From assembly GCA_016786785.1 (NCBI GenBank), contig JAEUVR010000407.1, positions 1 through 44,305 of the forward strand: 44,305 nt of DNA, in the 5' to 3' direction. Positions 16,603-24,592 of the stretch are shown piece after piece. The position numbers and the translations under genes were made by a program. The notes under the pieces were generated by a model. It worked only from the letters and a program-made list of their open reading frames with translations. It was not told where the DNA came from and made no database searches. Every line of letters begins with the position of its first letter. Positions within the stretch are counted from its first letter, which is position 1. This DNA comes from Chitinophagaceae bacterium (GTDB lineage: Bacteria > Bacteroidota > Bacteroidia > Chitinophagales > Chitinophagaceae).

Positions 16603-19383
16603 CTAACCCTCTTTATCAAGAAATTGCCTGAGCACGTATTGGAGGATGCCTCCATGACGATAATATTCCACTTCAATTTTAGAATCTATCCTGGCGATGG
16701 CCTGGAATACAATCTCCCGGCCGTCGGCTTTTTTAGCCAGAACCTGTATTCTTTTTAAGGGTTTAATATCTTCCGCAATGCCTGTCAGCGTATATATTTC
16801 TTCGCCGGTAAGGCCAAGCGTTTCCGCATTCTCTCCTGGCACATATTGAAGAGGCAATACGCCCATGCCCACCAGGTTGCTCCGGTGAATGCGCTCATAA
16901 CTCTCCGCCAGCACAGCCTTAATGCCCAGCAAGAAAGCGCCCTTCGCCGCCCAGTCGCGTGAAGATCCGCTGCCATACTCTTTTCCCGCCAACACCAGCA
17001 AGGGCGTTTTGTTTTCCTTATACCGGACCGAAGCGTCATAAACAGAGAGTTCTTCGCCTGTAGGCAGATAACGGGTATAGCCGCCTTCTTTTGAAGCCAG
17101 CTTGTTCCTGATGCGCACATTGGCAAAGGTTCCCCTGACCATTACTTCGTCATTTCCTCTGCGGGATCCGTAGGAATTGAACGCTTCCCTGGGAACGCCC
17201 TTGCTTATTAAAAACGCCCCGGCAGGCGAGGATTCCTTAAAGGAACCTGCCGGCGAGATATGATCTGTGGTAATACTATCTCCCAACATCAGCAATACGC
17301 GCGCGCCCTTGATATCCTTAAAGGGTTCAGGCTTATCAGAAATATTGTAAAAGAAAGGCGCTTCTTTTATATACGTGGAATGCTTGTCCCAACTGTATAA
17401 TTTGTCCTCCGGGATTTCCAGGTTTCTCCATACCTCGTTACCCTCAAATATCTCCCCATAGCTCCTGGCAAAGTCCTTAGGAGAAAGCGCCTTGTTCATG
17501 ATATCAAGGATCTCTTCATCTGTCGGCCAGATATCCTTCAAAAAAACAGGCTGCTGATTGGGATCATAACTTATCGGTTCATTGATAAGATCAATATCGA
17601 CCCTGCCGGCAATGGCGTAAGCGACTACCAGCATCGGGGACATCAGGAAATTCATTCTCACCTGGGGATGTATCCTTGCTTCAAAATTCCGGTTGCCCGA
17701 CAGCGCTGAAGCGACCACAAGATCATACTCCTCCACCGCCTTTGCAATATGGGGCGGCAGCGGGCCAGAGTTGCCGATACAGGATGTACAACCATATCCT
17801 ACCACATGAAAATGCAGCGCTTCCAGGTCGTCGAGGAGATCGGCTTTTGCGAGATAATCCGTTACCACTTTTGATCCCGGGGCAAGAGAAGTTTTTACCC
17901 AGGGCTTGACGTCCACCCCGCGCTCCCGCGCTTTCCGGGCTACCAGCCCTGCGCCGATCATTACAAATGGATTGGAAGTATTGGTGCACGAAGTAATCGC
18001 CGCAATAACAATATCGCCGTCGGCCAGCATAAATTTTTCCTGTCCAACGGTCACCCATACCGTCTTTATGCCGTTCACCACCTTTTCTTCAATCTGCGTT
18101 TCGAGAGGCATTGACTGGGGCGCCGGAACAATAGGCTGGCTTCCGCCCTCGGCAGACCAGCGTTCCACCTGCTTATCGTTAGCGCTATATTTCCGCCCGT
18201 AGGTCTCGTCGAGCAGGGCGATGAATTTGTTTTTGAAGTCCTTTAACAATATCTTGTCCTGCGGCCTCTTCGGGCCGGCCACAGAAGGTTGTATAGAAGA
18301 AAGATCGAGTTCTACTATATCCGTATACTGAATGGATTCCGACCCCGTTCTCCATAACATGTTGGCTTTGCAATAATCTTCCACCAACTTAACCTTTTCT
18401 TCCGACCGGTTGCTTTTTCGCATATACTCCAGCGTTTTATCATCGATCGGAAAATAGGTAACGGTACAGCCGAACTCCGGCGACATATTGCTTATCGTTG
18501 CCCTGTCGGGAACAGAAAGGGAATCCAGGCCGGAGCCGAATACCTCCACAAATTTGCCTACTACGCCGTACTTTCTTAACAACTCGGCGATATTCAATAC
18601 CAGGTCTGTAGCGGTAGACCCCAACGGCATCTTTCCGGTAAGCTTCAGGCCGATGACCTCCGGCATGATAAAATAGATCGGTTGCCCAAGAATAGCGGCT
18701 TCCGCCTCAATGCCGCCTACGCCCCAGGCGATCACGCCGATGCCGTTGACCATAGGCGTATGACTATCGGTGCCCACCAGGGTGTCGGGAAAGACCTCTC
18801 CATGTCGTTCAATAATACCCTGCGACAGGTATTCCAGGTTTACCTGGTGACAGATGCCCATGCCGGGCGGAACCACGCTGAAATTATTAAATGATTTCTG
18901 GGCCCATTTCAGAAACTGGTAACGCTCCTGGTTCCGTTTGTACTCTTCCTCGATGTTATGATCATAGGCGTAACGCGTTCCGAAATAATCGACCTGAACG
19001 GAATGGTCGATGACCAGGTCTACCGGTATCAAAGGGTTTATTTCGTCGGGATTTTTTCCCTTCCTCGCTATTTCCGCGCGTAACGACGCAATGTCCACCA
19101 CAGCGGGCACGCCGGTGAAATCCTGCATCAATACCCTGGCGGGTTTAAAGGGAATATCTTTGTCAGACGCTTCGGGCTTCCAATGCAGTATCGTTTCAAT
19201 ATTCTCTTTGGTGATCGCAAAATCATCAAAATTCCGGATGGCATTCTCTAATAATATCCTGATGGAAAATGGCAGTTTACCAATGTCATGCCCCTGCTTT
19301 TCAAGTTCCGAAAGACTATAATAGCTAAAAGTATTTGTCTTGCTGTTCAATAACTTCTTTACCCGGTATGGATTCTTATTCAT
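16603..19383 (-). CDS. acnA: Aconitate hydratase A
   Basis: Aconitase interconverts citrate and isocitrate through cis-aconitate in the TCA cycle. The 926-residue cytosolic protein carries the [4Fe-4S] ligands Cys466 (SCTNTSNP), Cys532 and Cys535 (GCTSCIGNSG); the 66-residue spacing from first to second ligand matches Escherichia coli AcnA. Other signatures are VGTDSHTPMVNGIGV, GDSITTDHISPAGS, NSYGSRRGNDEVM and KEYGSGSSRDWAAKG in the swivelling C-terminal domain. I choose the ATG at 19383 because a GAGGAA Shine-Dalgarno-like sequence lies just upstream of it; the frame stays open 18 codons further but without such a site. It is the IRP/AcnA type rather than AcnB. It is monocistronic as far as visible. 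Confidence 0.97.
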   Translation of the reverse strand: MNKNPYRVKKLLNSKTNTFSYYSLSELEKQGHDIGKLPFSIRILLENAIRNFDDFAITKENIETILHWKPEASDKDIPFKPARVLMQDFTGVPAVVDIASLRAEIARKGKNPDEINPLIPVDLVIDHSVQVDYFGTRYAYDHNIEEEYKRNQERYQFLKWAQKSFNNFSVVPPGMGICHQVNLEYLSQGIIERHGEVFPDTLVGTDSHTPMVNGIGVIAWGVGGIEAEAAILGQPIYFIMPEVIGLKLTGKMPLGSTATDLVLNIAELLRKYGVVGKFVEVFGSGLDSLSVPDRATISNMSPEFGCTVTYFPIDDKTLEYMRKSNRSEEKVKLVEDYCKANMLWRTGSESIQYTDIVELDLSSIQPSVAGPKRPQDKILLKDFKNKFIALLDETYGRKYSANDKQVERWSAEGGSQPIVPAPQSMPLETQIEEKVVNGIKTVWVTVGQEKFMLADGDIVIAAITSCTNTSNPFVMIGAGLVARKARERGVDVKPWVKTSLAPGSKVVTDYLAKADLLDDLEALHFHVVGYGCTSCIGNSGPLPPHIAKAVEEYDLVVASALSGNRNFEARIHPQVRMNFLMSPMLVVAYAIAGRVDIDLINEPISYDPNQQPVFLKDIWPTDEEILDIMNKALSPKDFARSYGEIFEGNEVWRNLEIPEDKLYSWDKHSTYIKEAPFFYNISDKPEPFKDIKGARVLLMLGDSITTDHISPAGSFKESSPAGAFLISKGVPREAFNSYGSRRGNDEVMVRGTFANVRIRNKLASKEGGYTRYLPTGEELSVYDASVRYKENKTPLLVLAGKEYGSGSSRDWAAKGAFLLGIKAVLAESYERIHRSNLVGMGVLPLQYVPGENAETLGLTGEEIYTLTGIAEDIKPLKRIQVLAKKADGREIVFQAIARIDSKIEVEYYRHGGILQYVLRQFLDKEG

Positions 19384-19658
19384 ATTTCCTCGTTCAGATA
19401 TAAACAAACAATTCCTTCCTCGCCGATCAGGCTCCATCTGGCAGCGGCTCCTGCTAAGCTTTTATCTGGCTATACAACGTATAGGGTTGAATAAGTCGCC
19501 GACTTCCATCTATGCTGATCAACATTCTAATTTACTGATTTATTCACACATGCAGCCCGGAACCGATAGCCCGGTAGCGGCTCATCCTGAATTTTTATCC
19601 GCCGCCGCATAAGCGTTAAGGCTGAAACCGAGTCGCTGCCTATAGCCCCGTTCCCAAT

Positions 19659-19832
19659 ATGAAAATATTTTTCCCTCCCGGGGAGCAGAAACAGGGCGAC
19701 CAAGGCGATTTTGAGCGTAAAACAAGATTGGCGCTCTTTTGGCCTATACACTATCGGTTTTTCATAGGATATTGGATTTTAAACCGGGGCTGGATTTTTA
19801 TCCTGGCCCCTTTTTGTTTTAAGACAGATTAA
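19659..19832 (+). CDS. Possible 57-residue small protein (weak)
   Basis: An ATG-started frame of 57 codons ending in TAA. The product begins MKIFFPPGEQKQGDQG and is rich in aromatic residues in the second half (FFIGYWIL, GWIFILAPF), as for a short membrane-associated protein. There is no recognisable ribosome-binding site and no family. A terminator-like hairpin lies within its 3' half, which argues against it. It is recorded because no other gene occupies the stretch. Confidence 0.2.
   Translation: MKIFFPPGEQKQGDQGDFERKTRLALFWPIHYRFFIGYWILNRGWIFILAPFCFKTD
19786..19820 (+). terminator. Terminator-like hairpin with T-run
   Basis: GGGGCTGG (19786-19793) pairs, with two wobble pairs, to TGGCCCC-side sequence ending at 19810, around an A/T-rich loop. 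TTTTTGTTTT follows on the plus strand. It has the form of an intrinsic terminator for a plus-strand transcript, yet no plus-strand gene is evident upstream (aconitase runs the other way). That leaves a short transcript starting divergently from aconitase as one explanation, and a chance structure as the other. Confidence 0.35.
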
Positions 19833-20210
19833 TTTCATGCCGCTCATCCTCGAATGCGCGACGAACATAGGGTAACCAGCATTATCAAGACAGATTAACT
19901 TTATACTGATCATCTGCCTGCAATATTCCCGCCAGCCTCTTTTTGATTATAAGTCCGGTCAGCCTGATCGCCGATCCTGCATCGACTGTATCACTGACCA
20001 TAAAATAATCATACACCCCCTGTCTGCATCGATTGTATCCCGCCTGCGTCTTTGATCTTATAACAATCGACTTAAACCGTCGCAGACGCTTTCTCTTTTC
20101 CATGTTTCTAACGTTGTCGATAATACGAGATCTGGCGACCGGATTTTTATCCGGTATTTTTATTATATTTCTCTTGAATATTTATGATTTTTTTTGCCAA
20201 GAGGAACTCC

Positions 20211-20262
20211 CATAAAATTTTTCATTCATAAAATACACAAGGTATGAATGAAAAATTTTATG
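20211..20262. repeat. Perfect 20-bp inverted repeat
   Basis: CATAAAATTTTTCATTCATA at 20211-20230 is exactly reverse-complementary to 20243-20262, with a 12-base loop between. It would form a long A/T-rich hairpin in RNA on either strand. The tail is not a simple T-run, so it is not a classical terminator. It may be a bidirectional transcript end, a structured RNA, or the remnant of a small mobile element. No target-site duplication was recognised. Confidence 0.75.
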
Positions 20263-20465
20263 TACGTTTGATTGCATTTGTAAGTACGCCCCGGTTAATG
20301 ATCGTTTTATCGACTTTTAAGGCTGTTATGGTTGCCGATGGCGTATGCCAGGCATAAGGCATGCCTGCCGCTACTTATTCGCTATCTTCCCGATCACGAT
20401 CTGCGCTACAGTGGTCTTTGCCTGATAGCGGAATATTGTCCGTCATAATCAAACCGCTTAGCAAT

Positions 20466-20597
20466 ATGAAACGTAAACCGCCCGTTAAAGCTCCTCAAAA
20501 AAAACATACGCAAAGACCCGATTGGTTTTTTCTGGTCGTGATCATGGTTGTACTTATCGTGCTGGCCATATCGCTGAATTGGTTTTTCAGCAGTTAG
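20466..20597 (+). CDS. Putative 43-residue membrane protein
   Basis: A short frame beginning MKRKPPVKAPQKKHTQR, followed by a single strongly hydrophobic segment (FLVVIMVVLIVLAISLNWFF, residues ~22-41) and a short tail. The lysine/proline-rich N-terminus followed by one membrane helix is common in small Bacteroidota envelope proteins. The frame is open 35 codons further upstream, but that part does not look like protein. There is no known family. Its isolation in a gene-poor stretch lowers confidence. Confidence 0.45.
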   Translation: MKRKPPVKAPQKKHTQRPDWFFLVVIMVVLIVLAISLNWFFSS

Positions 20598-20624
20598 CAT
20601 GACCGGGGTTTGCATGGTAAGGGA

Positions 20625-20741
20625 ACAGCGCGCTGTATCGGCGTTTAGCTGACGGCGGAAGGTAGCTAAAGGGAAATTTACCGATAGCGCTTGCGCTGCA
20701 TAATGGTTAGCCGGCGCGCCGGCGCCTTATCCTTTAGCTAC
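20625..20741. repeat. Cluster of palindromes that could fold as a branched structure
   Basis: Three perfect structures occur in 117 bases: the palindrome ACAGCGCGCTGT (20625-20636); an 11-bp inverted repeat GTAGCTAAAGG (20662-20672) with CCTTTAGCTAC (20731-20741); and, inside the latter, an AGCGCttGCGCT hairpin (20685-20696) and a 14-base palindrome GCCGGCGCGCCGGC (20710-20723). Nested in this way they would form a three-way junction. It ends about 80 bases before the glycoside hydrolase start, so it could act in that transcript's leader. Confidence 0.55.
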
Positions 20742-20819
20742 AAAATAGTGTAGCTTTTGAACAATATAGGGGAATGGCGTTGCGGATAACTACGATAAAT
20801 TTGAATGATAACGCGCAAT

Positions 20820-22214
20820 ATGAAATATTTTTCCCTCATCCCTTTGCTTATATTCATTTTCGCTGTTCCGATCTGCTGTACGGAACAGCAAAATAACCCG
20901 CAGGCGATCGATGTTAAAGCGACCATTGACGGTTCGGCCAGCTTTCAGCGTCTGGACGGCATTGGCGTGAATGTCAATACCCGAAGCTGGAATGGGAGAG
21001 AGCTGGAGCCTGCATTGGATCTTTTTATTGACTCCCTGCAAATAAACCTTTGGAGGGTCATCGTAGAAACAGTAGAAAAATGGGAAGAGCAGAATGACAA
21101 TAACGATCCTTTTGTTTTTAACTGGGATTACTATAACAAGCTGTATGAAACGCCTAAATTCCAAAGGGTCTGGGACATGATGTCCTACCTCAACAAAAGG
21201 GGCGTTACCGGCAACCTGATGATCAATTTTATGGGAATAATTCCCTTATGGATGGGAGGAGAGATCGTTAAGCCCGAATATGAAGATGAATATATCGAAA
21301 TGCTGGTCTCCTTTTTTTATTACGCTAAAAATACGCGCCATCTGCAATTCGGATTGATCTCGCCAATGAATGAACCGGATATCCGTAAAGAAGGCCCCAC
21401 GGTCGGACCGGAGCAATATGCCCGCCTCTTAAAAAAATTTATCTCCCGGATGAATGATGTTGGGCTGAATGGCATTCAATATGCCGGTCCTGACGTAGCC
21501 AGCATGCATACCGGCATTCAAAAATATTTACCGGAAATGATCAAAGAGCCGGTTATCATGTCGAACCTGGCTTTTTGGGCGCTTCATAGTTATGAGGGTT
21601 ATTACGCCAATGCAGACTCTGCCATCAAACATTCGGCATATCCCCAGGCCAAATGGCAGGTGACGGAATGGAACGAATGGTGCAATGGTTGCGACGATGG
21701 CAAATTGGGAAATTACAATTATGATTATGCCGCCAGCTCCCTGACGCGCCTATTAGATCTATTGTCTAACGGAGCCAATGGCACTATTTTGTGGGAAGGA
21801 TATGATAGTTATTATGAACATCATGCTCCCAGCCCCTTTAGCTATTGGGGCGTTTTGGAATACAATGCGGAGAGCAAAACCTATCATCCGCGTAAACATT
21901 TCTATACCCTGTCCCAGTTTACCCGGTTCATTTCTCCTGGCTCCGTCCGTATCGGGGTTAACGCTTCGGCAAAAGAACTGATGATAACGGCTTTCCGGGA
22001 CGAGCGGGGGCAGATCGCTATCATCGGGTTAAATCCGCACGATCAGGATATCGTTATCGACGGTTCCTTAAAAGATATTCCCGGCGTAAAACGTTTGCAA
22101 TACTATTATACCAACAGCGCAGAGAACCTGCAAAGAGGCGCGGATATAAAAGCGGGCAAAGGGTTTAAGGCGGCCATCCCGGCAAATACTATCTTTACCC
22201 TGAAAAGCTATTAA
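20820..22214 (+). CDS. Clan GH-A glycoside hydrolase, GH30-like
   Basis: A 464-residue secreted glycoside hydrolase. The start at 20820 gives a compact signal sequence (MKYFSLIPLLIFIFAVPICC) with a possible but non-ideal lipobox; five more codons are open upstream. It has a (beta/alpha)8 barrel with the retaining pair visible: acid/base Glu185 in SPMNEPD and nucleophile candidate Glu283 in VTEWNEW. The beginning (FQRLDGIGVNVNTRSW) and a C-terminal beta-sandwich (ITAFRDERGQIAIIGLNPHDQDI) fit the GH30/GH39-type layout. A specific substrate is not readable; beta-1,6-glucan or galactan are known for relatives. It is not adjacent to the SusCD locus and appears to be transcribed alone behind a palindrome-rich leader. 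Confidence 0.82.
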   Translation: MKYFSLIPLLIFIFAVPICCTEQQNNPQAIDVKATIDGSASFQRLDGIGVNVNTRSWNGRELEPALDLFIDSLQINLWRVIVETVEKWEEQNDNNDPFVFNWDYYNKLYETPKFQRVWDMMSYLNKRGVTGNLMINFMGIIPLWMGGEIVKPEYEDEYIEMLVSFFYYAKNTRHLQFGLISPMNEPDIRKEGPTVGPEQYARLLKKFISRMNDVGLNGIQYAGPDVASMHTGIQKYLPEMIKEPVIMSNLAFWALHSYEGYYANADSAIKHSAYPQAKWQVTEWNEWCNGCDDGKLGNYNYDYAASSLTRLLDLLSNGANGTILWEGYDSYYEHHAPSPFSYWGVLEYNAESKTYHPRKHFYTLSQFTRFISPGSVRIGVNASAKELMITAFRDERGQIAIIGLNPHDQDIVIDGSLKDIPGVKRLQYYYTNSAENLQRGADIKAGKGFKAAIPANTIFTLKSY

Positions 22215-22231
22215 GGATCATTCAACTTTTG

Positions 22232-22678
22232 CTAACGACCCAGCGGAGGGGTCCGGCGGGAGGATATTCCTATACGATTCCAGGCATTGATCGTGGTAAT
22301 GGCGATAATGAGCTGAGCGGTTTTGTGCAAACCGAAAGCCGCGATCGCCTTCGCGTAGGTATCATCAGTAAGACCATGCTGGCTGATCAGGGTGATTTCT
22401 TCTGTCATTGCCAGCATGATACGTTCCTCATCATTAAAATGCGGAGCCTCCCTCCAGGCATTCAGCAGGTAGATGCGTTCTTCCGTTTCTCCCAACCTTC
22501 GCGCATCCTTAGCATGTAAATCGATACAAAAAGCGCAGCCATTGATCTGGGATGCCCTTATCTTGATCAACTCTTTATGCAGGGGGGCGATATCGACCGC
22601 TGAGAGGTATTTTTCTAAGGCCTGCATAGCTTTATGCGCTTCAGGCTGAACATCCTTCAAAATAAATCGTTCTTTCAT
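22232..22678 (-). CDS. Carboxymuconolactone decarboxylase/AhpD-family protein
   Basis: A 148-residue all-helical protein of the AhpD-like superfamily. The redox motif Cys48-A-F-Cys51 followed by His55 (CAFCIDLHAKDAR) is the alkylhydroperoxidase signature, and the RASQINGC lead-in and LLNAWREAPHFNDEER segment are typical of the single-domain CMD proteins. A general peroxide-related or thiol-redox role is likely; AhpD itself needs lipoylated partners that are not present here. It converges with the glycoside hydrolase (17 bases between stops) and diverges from dps. A peroxide-stress connection with dps is possible. Confidence 0.88.
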   Translation of the reverse strand: MKERFILKDVQPEAHKAMQALEKYLSAVDIAPLHKELIKIRASQINGCAFCIDLHAKDARRLGETEERIYLLNAWREAPHFNDEERIMLAMTEEITLISQHGLTDDTYAKAIAAFGLHKTAQLIIAITTINAWNRIGISSRRTPPLGR

Positions 22679-23125
22679 GTTATGTTTTATTTGCTGTTTG
22701 GTCAGATAAACGTTCCTTGTAAGGCAAAGGTAACGCTGAACATCCTATCTGTTCCGGTCGGGCTACGTCCTGCGATAAATGCCAAAATCCTGGCGCCTAA
22801 CGCGCAGGCAACCGGACCGCCTATGGGTATTTTATTCCACAATCAGAAGCGAACCGTGAGTAAGTGAAAAGGAGCCGTTAACGCCCCTGCTTGCCCGCAT
22901 CGGCTCTTCAACTTTAGCAAGCCGCCGTATAACCGCGATAATGCAAAATCTCCTTGCCGAAAATAGAAAAGAATGGAAATTCAGAAAAAAGTCTTACTTT
23001 CTCTGTAAGGATCCGGAAATAAAAAATCGGCAACCTGTCAAACGCCCGCTGATATTCCGGTTGGCGTTATTCTCAGATTTGCTCCGGGAATGAATTTTGA
23101 ATGGATCGCTATAAAATCATAAAAC
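22679..23125. other. Intergenic stretch between ahpD-like gene and dps
   Basis: Divergent promoter region. No gene is supported. A plus-strand frame at about 22634-22867 has protein-like text in its second half but no family and overlaps the start of the AhpD-like gene. A partial inverted repeat occurs at about 22871-22878 with 22903-22910, and a short CTTAC-N7-GTAAG repeat at 22993-23009 lies in the likely dps promoter region. Confidence 0.35.
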
Positions 23126-23596
23126 ATGAAAACAAATATTGGCATTAGCGAAAAAAACACGAAGGAGGTAGCTGTTATACTCAACCAGCTACTGGCGGAC
23201 GAGCATGTGTTGTATATCAAGACGCGTAATTATCACTGGAATATTGAAGGGCGTAATTTTATGGAGTTACACAAGTTTTATGAAACCTTATATACGGAGC
23301 TTACCGAACTCATTGATGAAATTGCTGAGAGGGTGCGCAAAATAGGGCATTATGCAGAGGGCCGGTTAAAAGATTTTATAAAGCTCGCCTCCCTGGAAGA
23401 AGAAGATTATACCAACGATCAGTTGGTACAAATAAAGAACCTCCTGGATGATCATGAGACCATCGCCCGCGCGGTAAGAAAGAACATTAATAAAGTAGAG
23501 GAAGAATACAAAGACGCCGGAACGGCAGATTTTCTCACCGGCCTGCTCAAGCAGCACGAACAATGGGCCTGGATGCTCAGGGTTTACCTGAAATAA
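23126..23596 (+). CDS. dps: Dps-family DNA-protecting ferritin-like protein
   Basis: A 156-residue Dps monomer. Dodecamers oxidise ferrous iron with peroxide, store iron and shield DNA in the cytosol. The inter-subunit ferroxidase ligands are all present: His37 (YHWNIEG), His49, Asp64 and Glu68, with the same spacing as His31/His43/Asp58/Glu62 in Listeria innocua Dps. The helical bundle is complete. A bidirectional terminator follows at 23617-23657. Next to the divergent AhpD-like gene it suggests oxidative-stress expression, though no regulator site is certain. Confidence 0.95.
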   Translation: MKTNIGISEKNTKEVAVILNQLLADEHVLYIKTRNYHWNIEGRNFMELHKFYETLYTELTELIDEIAERVRKIGHYAEGRLKDFIKLASLEEEDYTNDQLVQIKNLLDDHETIARAVRKNINKVEEEYKDAGTADFLTGLLKQHEQWAWMLRVYLK

Positions 23597-23616
23597 GATC
23601 ATTCGGTTTAAGCTGA

Positions 23617-23657
23617 AATAACAATGGGCCAGGCTGTTTGCCAAGGCCCATGTTATT
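23617..23657. terminator. Bidirectional terminator between dps and the Gre-like gene
   Basis: AATAACAATGGGCC (23617-23630) pairs with GGCCCATGTTATT (23645-23657) apart from one bulged base. The A/T-rich outer part gives a U-rich tail on either strand. It lies 20 bases after the dps stop and between two convergent genes. Confidence 0.75.
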
Positions 23658-23796
23658 ATAGGTTAATATCTCATTATTTCCTGCCTGAACAGGCGCGAGC
23701 GACGGAAATATTTTCTTGCAGGTTCATTAACTCCTCATTATTCTCTTATGCAAACAACGATCTGCCGAAAGATTTCCGGTTCTGTTAAGAAACCCG

Positions 23797-24207
23797 TTAT
23801 TTTCCCTGGCGCTGAAGCTCCGCTTCATTGCGGACTTCTAAAACTTTGAGCGTTTTTAGTCCCGCCGGCATTTTCCATACCACTTCGTCGCCTTCCCTGA
23901 AGCCGATCAGGGCCGCGCTCATCTGCGTAAGTACAGAGATCTTTTTTTGTTTCATATCGGCCTGCCCCGGCATAACGATCTGGAACTGGTTCTCCCTTCC
24001 CGATTGTACGTCAAGGATGCGAACAGTGGAATTAATACGTATGGTATTGGAAGGAAAAGCGCTATCCTTTACTACTATGGCCCTACCGATCTCATGGGCA
24101 AGAGACATTTCAGGAGTAGCTTCCGAAACATTCGGCGTACCGATCAGCTGTTTGAGCTTCTGGTAATCTTCTTCACATAATACAACTGGATTTTTGGAAT
24201 TGTCCAT
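23797..24207 (-). CDS. GreA/GreB-family elongation factor-like protein (Rnk type)
   Basis: A 136-residue protein with the GreA/GreB C-terminal FKBP-like domain over about residues 50-130 (RINSTVRILDVQSGRENQF, VLTQMSAALIGFREGDEVVWKMPAGLK). The N-terminal part is short and lacks the long coiled coil of GreA, so it resembles Rnk (regulator of nucleoside diphosphate kinase), which binds RNA polymerase near the secondary channel. It acts in the cytosol. It converges with dps and diverges from the LysR regulator. Transcript cleavage activity is not expected without the coiled coil. Confidence 0.85.
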   Translation of the reverse strand: MDNSKNPVVLCEEDYQKLKQLIGTPNVSEATPEMSLAHEIGRAIVVKDSAFPSNTIRINSTVRILDVQSGRENQFQIVMPGQADMKQKKISVLTQMSAALIGFREGDEVVWKMPAGLKTLKVLEVRNEAELQRQGK

Positions 24208-24592
24208 GATAATAACAATAAAAAGTTAAAAAATAAAGTGTGCAAGCGTTCCTCCCGGATAGCTGAAGAACTTAGCTACGATCCGGGATACGGTAAAGAA
24301 AGACGTGAAAACTGTATTCTCTAATAAACATATCTGCTACAAAGATATTGAATATCTGCAAATTCAGGCCTGTTTATTCCCTTAAATAATGATAAAGCGT
24401 GCTAATTCCGGCATTCCTCTCTATCTATTCAATTCATTCATGATAATCAGTAAATCGTTTCATGTATTTTAAACGGGCACAGCCCTATTTAAAATTAATT
24501 TTGCCATATGCAGGAAACGTTCGATACGCAGTCCAGCGGATCTTCTATAAGCGTATTCAAATTCCGGCAGAAGCGCTTATATTGATGATATC
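24208..24592. promoter_or_regulatory. Divergent control region upstream of the MetR-like regulator
   Basis: No gene. A TAATTTTG box at 24496-24503 matches the Bacteroidota -7 consensus TAnnTTTG and would start a transcript about 85 bases before the regulator ATG. Further up, a 15-base palindrome AGATATTGAATATCT (24343-24357) overlaps a TGAAT-N8-ATTCA repeat (24349-24366). This is a candidate site for the LysR-type protein itself. The short GGGCacaGCCC repeat lies at 24475-24485, close to the promoter. Confidence 0.45.

Larger units (their letters stand above)
19384..20465. other. Gene-poor stretch rich in hairpins
   Basis: More than one kilobase without a convincing gene. Frames on both strands are short and lack family features. 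The stretch contains a terminator-like hairpin (19786-19820), a direct imperfect repeat of 28 bases (22 identical) beginning AAGACAGATTAA at 19821 and 19887, a small 6-bp hairpin with T-rich tail (20138-20160), and a perfect 20-bp inverted repeat (20211-20262). It probably includes the aconitase promoter and may be the scar of lost genes or a non-coding RNA locus. Confidence 0.5.

Noticed and set aside
19885-20215. Short frames of 60-72 residues on both strands
   Set aside because: One needs a TTG start and ends inside an inverted repeat; the other is antisense to it. Neither has protein family features.
20211-20262. Insertion sequence ends
   Set aside because: The arms are only 12 bases apart with no transposase nearby, so it is a hairpin and not an intact element.
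22634-22867. 77-residue frame between the AhpD-like gene and dps
   Set aside because: It overlaps the AhpD-like start region in antisense, shows no family and has no start signals. A gene remnant cannot be excluded but is not supported.
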